From: Gordionus sp. m RMFG-2023
Taxonomy: Eukaryota > Nematomorpha > Gordioida > Chordodea > Parachordodidae
NCBI RefSeq assembly: GCF_954871325.1
Contig: NC_088777.1
Coordinates: forward strand, 44,989,366-45,053,365
DNA length: 64,000 bases
Direction: 5' to 3'
Both the position numbers and the translations under genes were made by a program. The notes below the pieces were generated by a model. It was not told the DNA's origin, searched no databases, and was given only the letters and a program-made list of their open reading frames with translations. Each line of letters begins with the position of its first letter. Position 1 is the stretch's first letter. Below are positions 61,691-64,000 of the stretch, piece by piece.

Positions 61691-63030
61691 TAGAAGAGGA
61701 GAAAATAAATAGATATTATATTTTTCTTTAAAGACTTGAGGGTGCAAAAGTGAATAAAGTATGAGGATATAAAGATGCAATGATTTCTTTCTTTTAAAAA
61801 AAAATATTTTGGTATATAAATTTTGAATTAAGAGATTTTATTGAAGATTATCAAGAGAATTTAAGATTTAAATTCAGAGGTAGACATGACAAAAGATGAT
61901 GATTAATAAAAGAACTATAGGCGTTGTATTATATCATGATTTTACATAAAACACATTTTTGTATTAAGGATAAAAGGCGATAATTTTTTGGGGAAACTAT
62001 TCACACACCTATATTCCCCGTAGTTAAGATAAAGTGAGAATAAGAACTATTTTATAAATAAGAATAAAATTTCAATTTTATTTTTAAACGTCAAAATTAA
62101 TTTTGCACTTGAATATATTATATTTTTGATTAAAAATAATTTATAATCCTTTTCGACGAAGAAAAAATACATAAATATTTAACTCCTATTTTTATTAAAT
62201 TTATTTTCCAATTTAACAATTTCAGTATGTCTCTCCAAAGAATTTCCAAATTTTGAGTTGTTTATATCTATTTAAAAAATTTTGTTAGATTTTCTGGTAT
62301 GGTATCTTAATTTTAATACAATATATTTATAAATGTTTCTATATTATCATCTAATATAGTAATAAGGATTTAAAAATTATTCAAAAATTTTGAATACTTC
62401 TAATATTAATTAGTATGTATTCAATTGATAAAACGGGTAAATAAAAAAAGTTTGATTCCATATTATATATATGTATATTTATTAGTAAAATTACTGGTCT
62501 CCAGACTATTATTAAATATTTAATTAAAAACAAATTATTAATAAACATTTCATCTCTCACTCTATTTGTCGAGTACAAAAAATATCCCAATTAGTATTTT
62601 AAAGAAATAATTATTATCGAAGTCTCTAGCTTACGCATATAGATGGTAGAATAGTTTGATCAAGGTTCGAAGCTTAGGTAATATTTTTCCACAAAAATCC
62701 TGATGTTACTAAAGCGAAATTTTCCTCAACAAAGCAACTTTCTATATAAATATACTGGGACTTAAATCTGTATAAAATTATTTTGTATATTTAGAAATGG
62801 GGGGGGGGGGGGGAGAGTTTATCATAAAAACTATGTTTTTAAAAATTATAGTTATCAGGTCTTAACAATTCTGGGGTTTTATTTAAATTTTAAAACATTT
62901 TGAAAAAACAACTCAAAACTCTATAAATTGGAAAACGATTGCGGTAAAAAACAGAACTTTCAAAATGAGAAGCATGATAGATTAATTTAAGTTTAAAAAG
63001 TTTTCCAAAGAACTTGATTTAATGAGACAA
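61691..63030. other. Intergenic, partial MITE trace and poly-G run
   Basis: A family A-like fragment (ATAGATGGTAGAATAG; GAAGCTTAGGTAATATTTTT) lies near 62638-62700, and a 15-G run at 62799-62813. No gene is supported. Confidence 0.4.
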
Positions 63031-63035
63031 AACTC

Positions 63036-64000
63036 TGAAAATATGTAATGTTAGTATAAATTTACTTAATTCGGCACCTTGTCCAATTATTTATATAGTG
63101 TTTTTTTTAAAAAATAATAAAGATTATTTAGCAATTTACATGTCGCGTAAGGGGTTCAGCAAATTCAGGGAGTATACTGTATTTATCAAGGATTTTAGCA
63201 AAACTTAATCATTTATAGTTAAAAGAATTTTTTTTTTAATTTTGAAAAACCAATTTTTTAACGGAATTCTATAGAGTAGACCTTTACTTTGTAAATTTAC
63301 ACTATTTTTGTTTTATATGAAAAATATATAACTAAAATTTACAGAGTAGGTAGTCTCATCTATACAAAATAGTGTACGACTCCGTCAAAATCTTTAAAAT
63401 TAATAAAAGACTCATCATAAATAATTTCAGTTTTAAAGATTTTCTAAACTTTTACGACATAATATACTATAGAAATTTATTCAATTCAAATACTTCAGTT
63501 CTGCGGTAAGGTCACGAGAATAGTTCTGGCGTGAAATGGCTACCAATTATATTGTGTAAACCGTCAGTACAAATATATGTAGATGATGTAATTAATGGAA
63601 TTTAGTGTTGAAACTATTTCAACGTTGAAAATATGTAATGATTGTATAAATTTACTTAATTCATCAGTTTGTATAACTATTTATATATTGTTTTTTTTTA
63701 ATACGAAAGATTATTTAGTAATTTAAATGTTGCGTGGGGGCTTAGCAAATTTAGTGAGCTTAATTTACTTAGAGTATTCTTGCGATTTTCAAAACTTAAA
63801 TCATATATAACTAAACGCATTTTTTTTTAAATTTTGAAAAGCTCAATTTTTAACGGAATTGCATACCACCATCGATAGAGTAGACTTTTACCTTGTAAAT
63901 TTCAGCAATTTTTCCATAATTTCCTCTATATTTTTTCATTTTATATAAAAAATTTATAACTAAAATTTACAGAGTAGGTGTTCTAATCTATATTAAGTGT
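63036..64000 (+). repeat. Tandem duplication, about 590-bp period, reaching the window edge
   Basis: Copy 1 (about 63036-63370) and copy 2 (about 63628-64000) share GAAAATATGTAATG, TATAAATTTACTTAATTC, AAAGATTATTTAG.AATTTA, TTTTTAACGGAATT, ATAGAGTAGAC, and AACTAAAATTTACAGAGTAG, in order. The array may continue beyond 64000. Confidence 0.75.

Noticed and set aside
1-64000. CRISPR arrays, rRNA genes or bacterial operon signals
   Set aside because: No regularly spaced identical short repeats, no rRNA-like conserved stretches and no ribosome-binding-site-led gene series were seen. The genes are spliced animal genes.

Overview
The window looks like nuclear DNA of an invertebrate animal. It is roughly three quarters A+T by eye. 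Genes are sparse and split by GT-AG introns of about 0.1 to 4 kb, and the intergenic DNA is full of palindromic short transposons, LTR-element fossils, LINE remains and simple repeats. The four recognisable genes (a CCDC6 homologue, a histidine acid phosphatase, a y+LAT amino-acid transporter and a B4GAT1-type glucuronyltransferase) are animal-type genes. I cannot name the species. There are no bacterial operons, no CRISPR array, no rRNA and no convincing intact tRNA.

Layout. 0-7 kb: an 0.8-kb foldback repeat, a broken Ty3/Gypsy integrase fossil split by a 397-bp hAT-like element with an 8-bp target duplication, degenerate repeats, and possible pogo-type termini. 7.3-7.6 kb (minus): first coding exon of CCDC6, ending at the same residue as human CCDC6 exon 1. 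8.6-13.8 kb: decayed repeats without a convincing gene. 13.8-15.4 kb (minus): a two-exon secreted or lysosomal acid phosphatase homologue with one reading-frame break and several altered catalytic residues. 18-20 kb: hAT-like MITEs and a tandem duplication. 20.0-26.05 kb: an imperfect inverted duplication with arms of about 2.3 kb. 26.1-27.4 kb: a partial Ty3/Gypsy element (minus) between two copies of its LTR.

28.0-37.8 kb (plus): a y+LAT (SLC7A6/A7-like) transporter. Seven exons were placed by protein similarity and agreeing splice phases, and at least two exons were not found. Its introns are packed with MITEs. 37.8-46.3 kb: repeats only. 46.3-50.2 kb (plus): a two-exon B4GAT1-like type II Golgi glycosyltransferase. 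50.2-64 kb: minisatellites, a LINE reverse-transcriptase fragment, microsatellites and a tandem duplication that runs to the window edge.

The four genes are unrelated in function and in different orientations, so I see no gene cluster or pathway. The strongest structural story is the mobile DNA. At least three short families carry 7/8 or 8/8 matching 8-bp flanking duplications typical of hAT transposons. One is almost entirely palindromic and recurs about ten times, including 52 bp upstream of a transporter exon.
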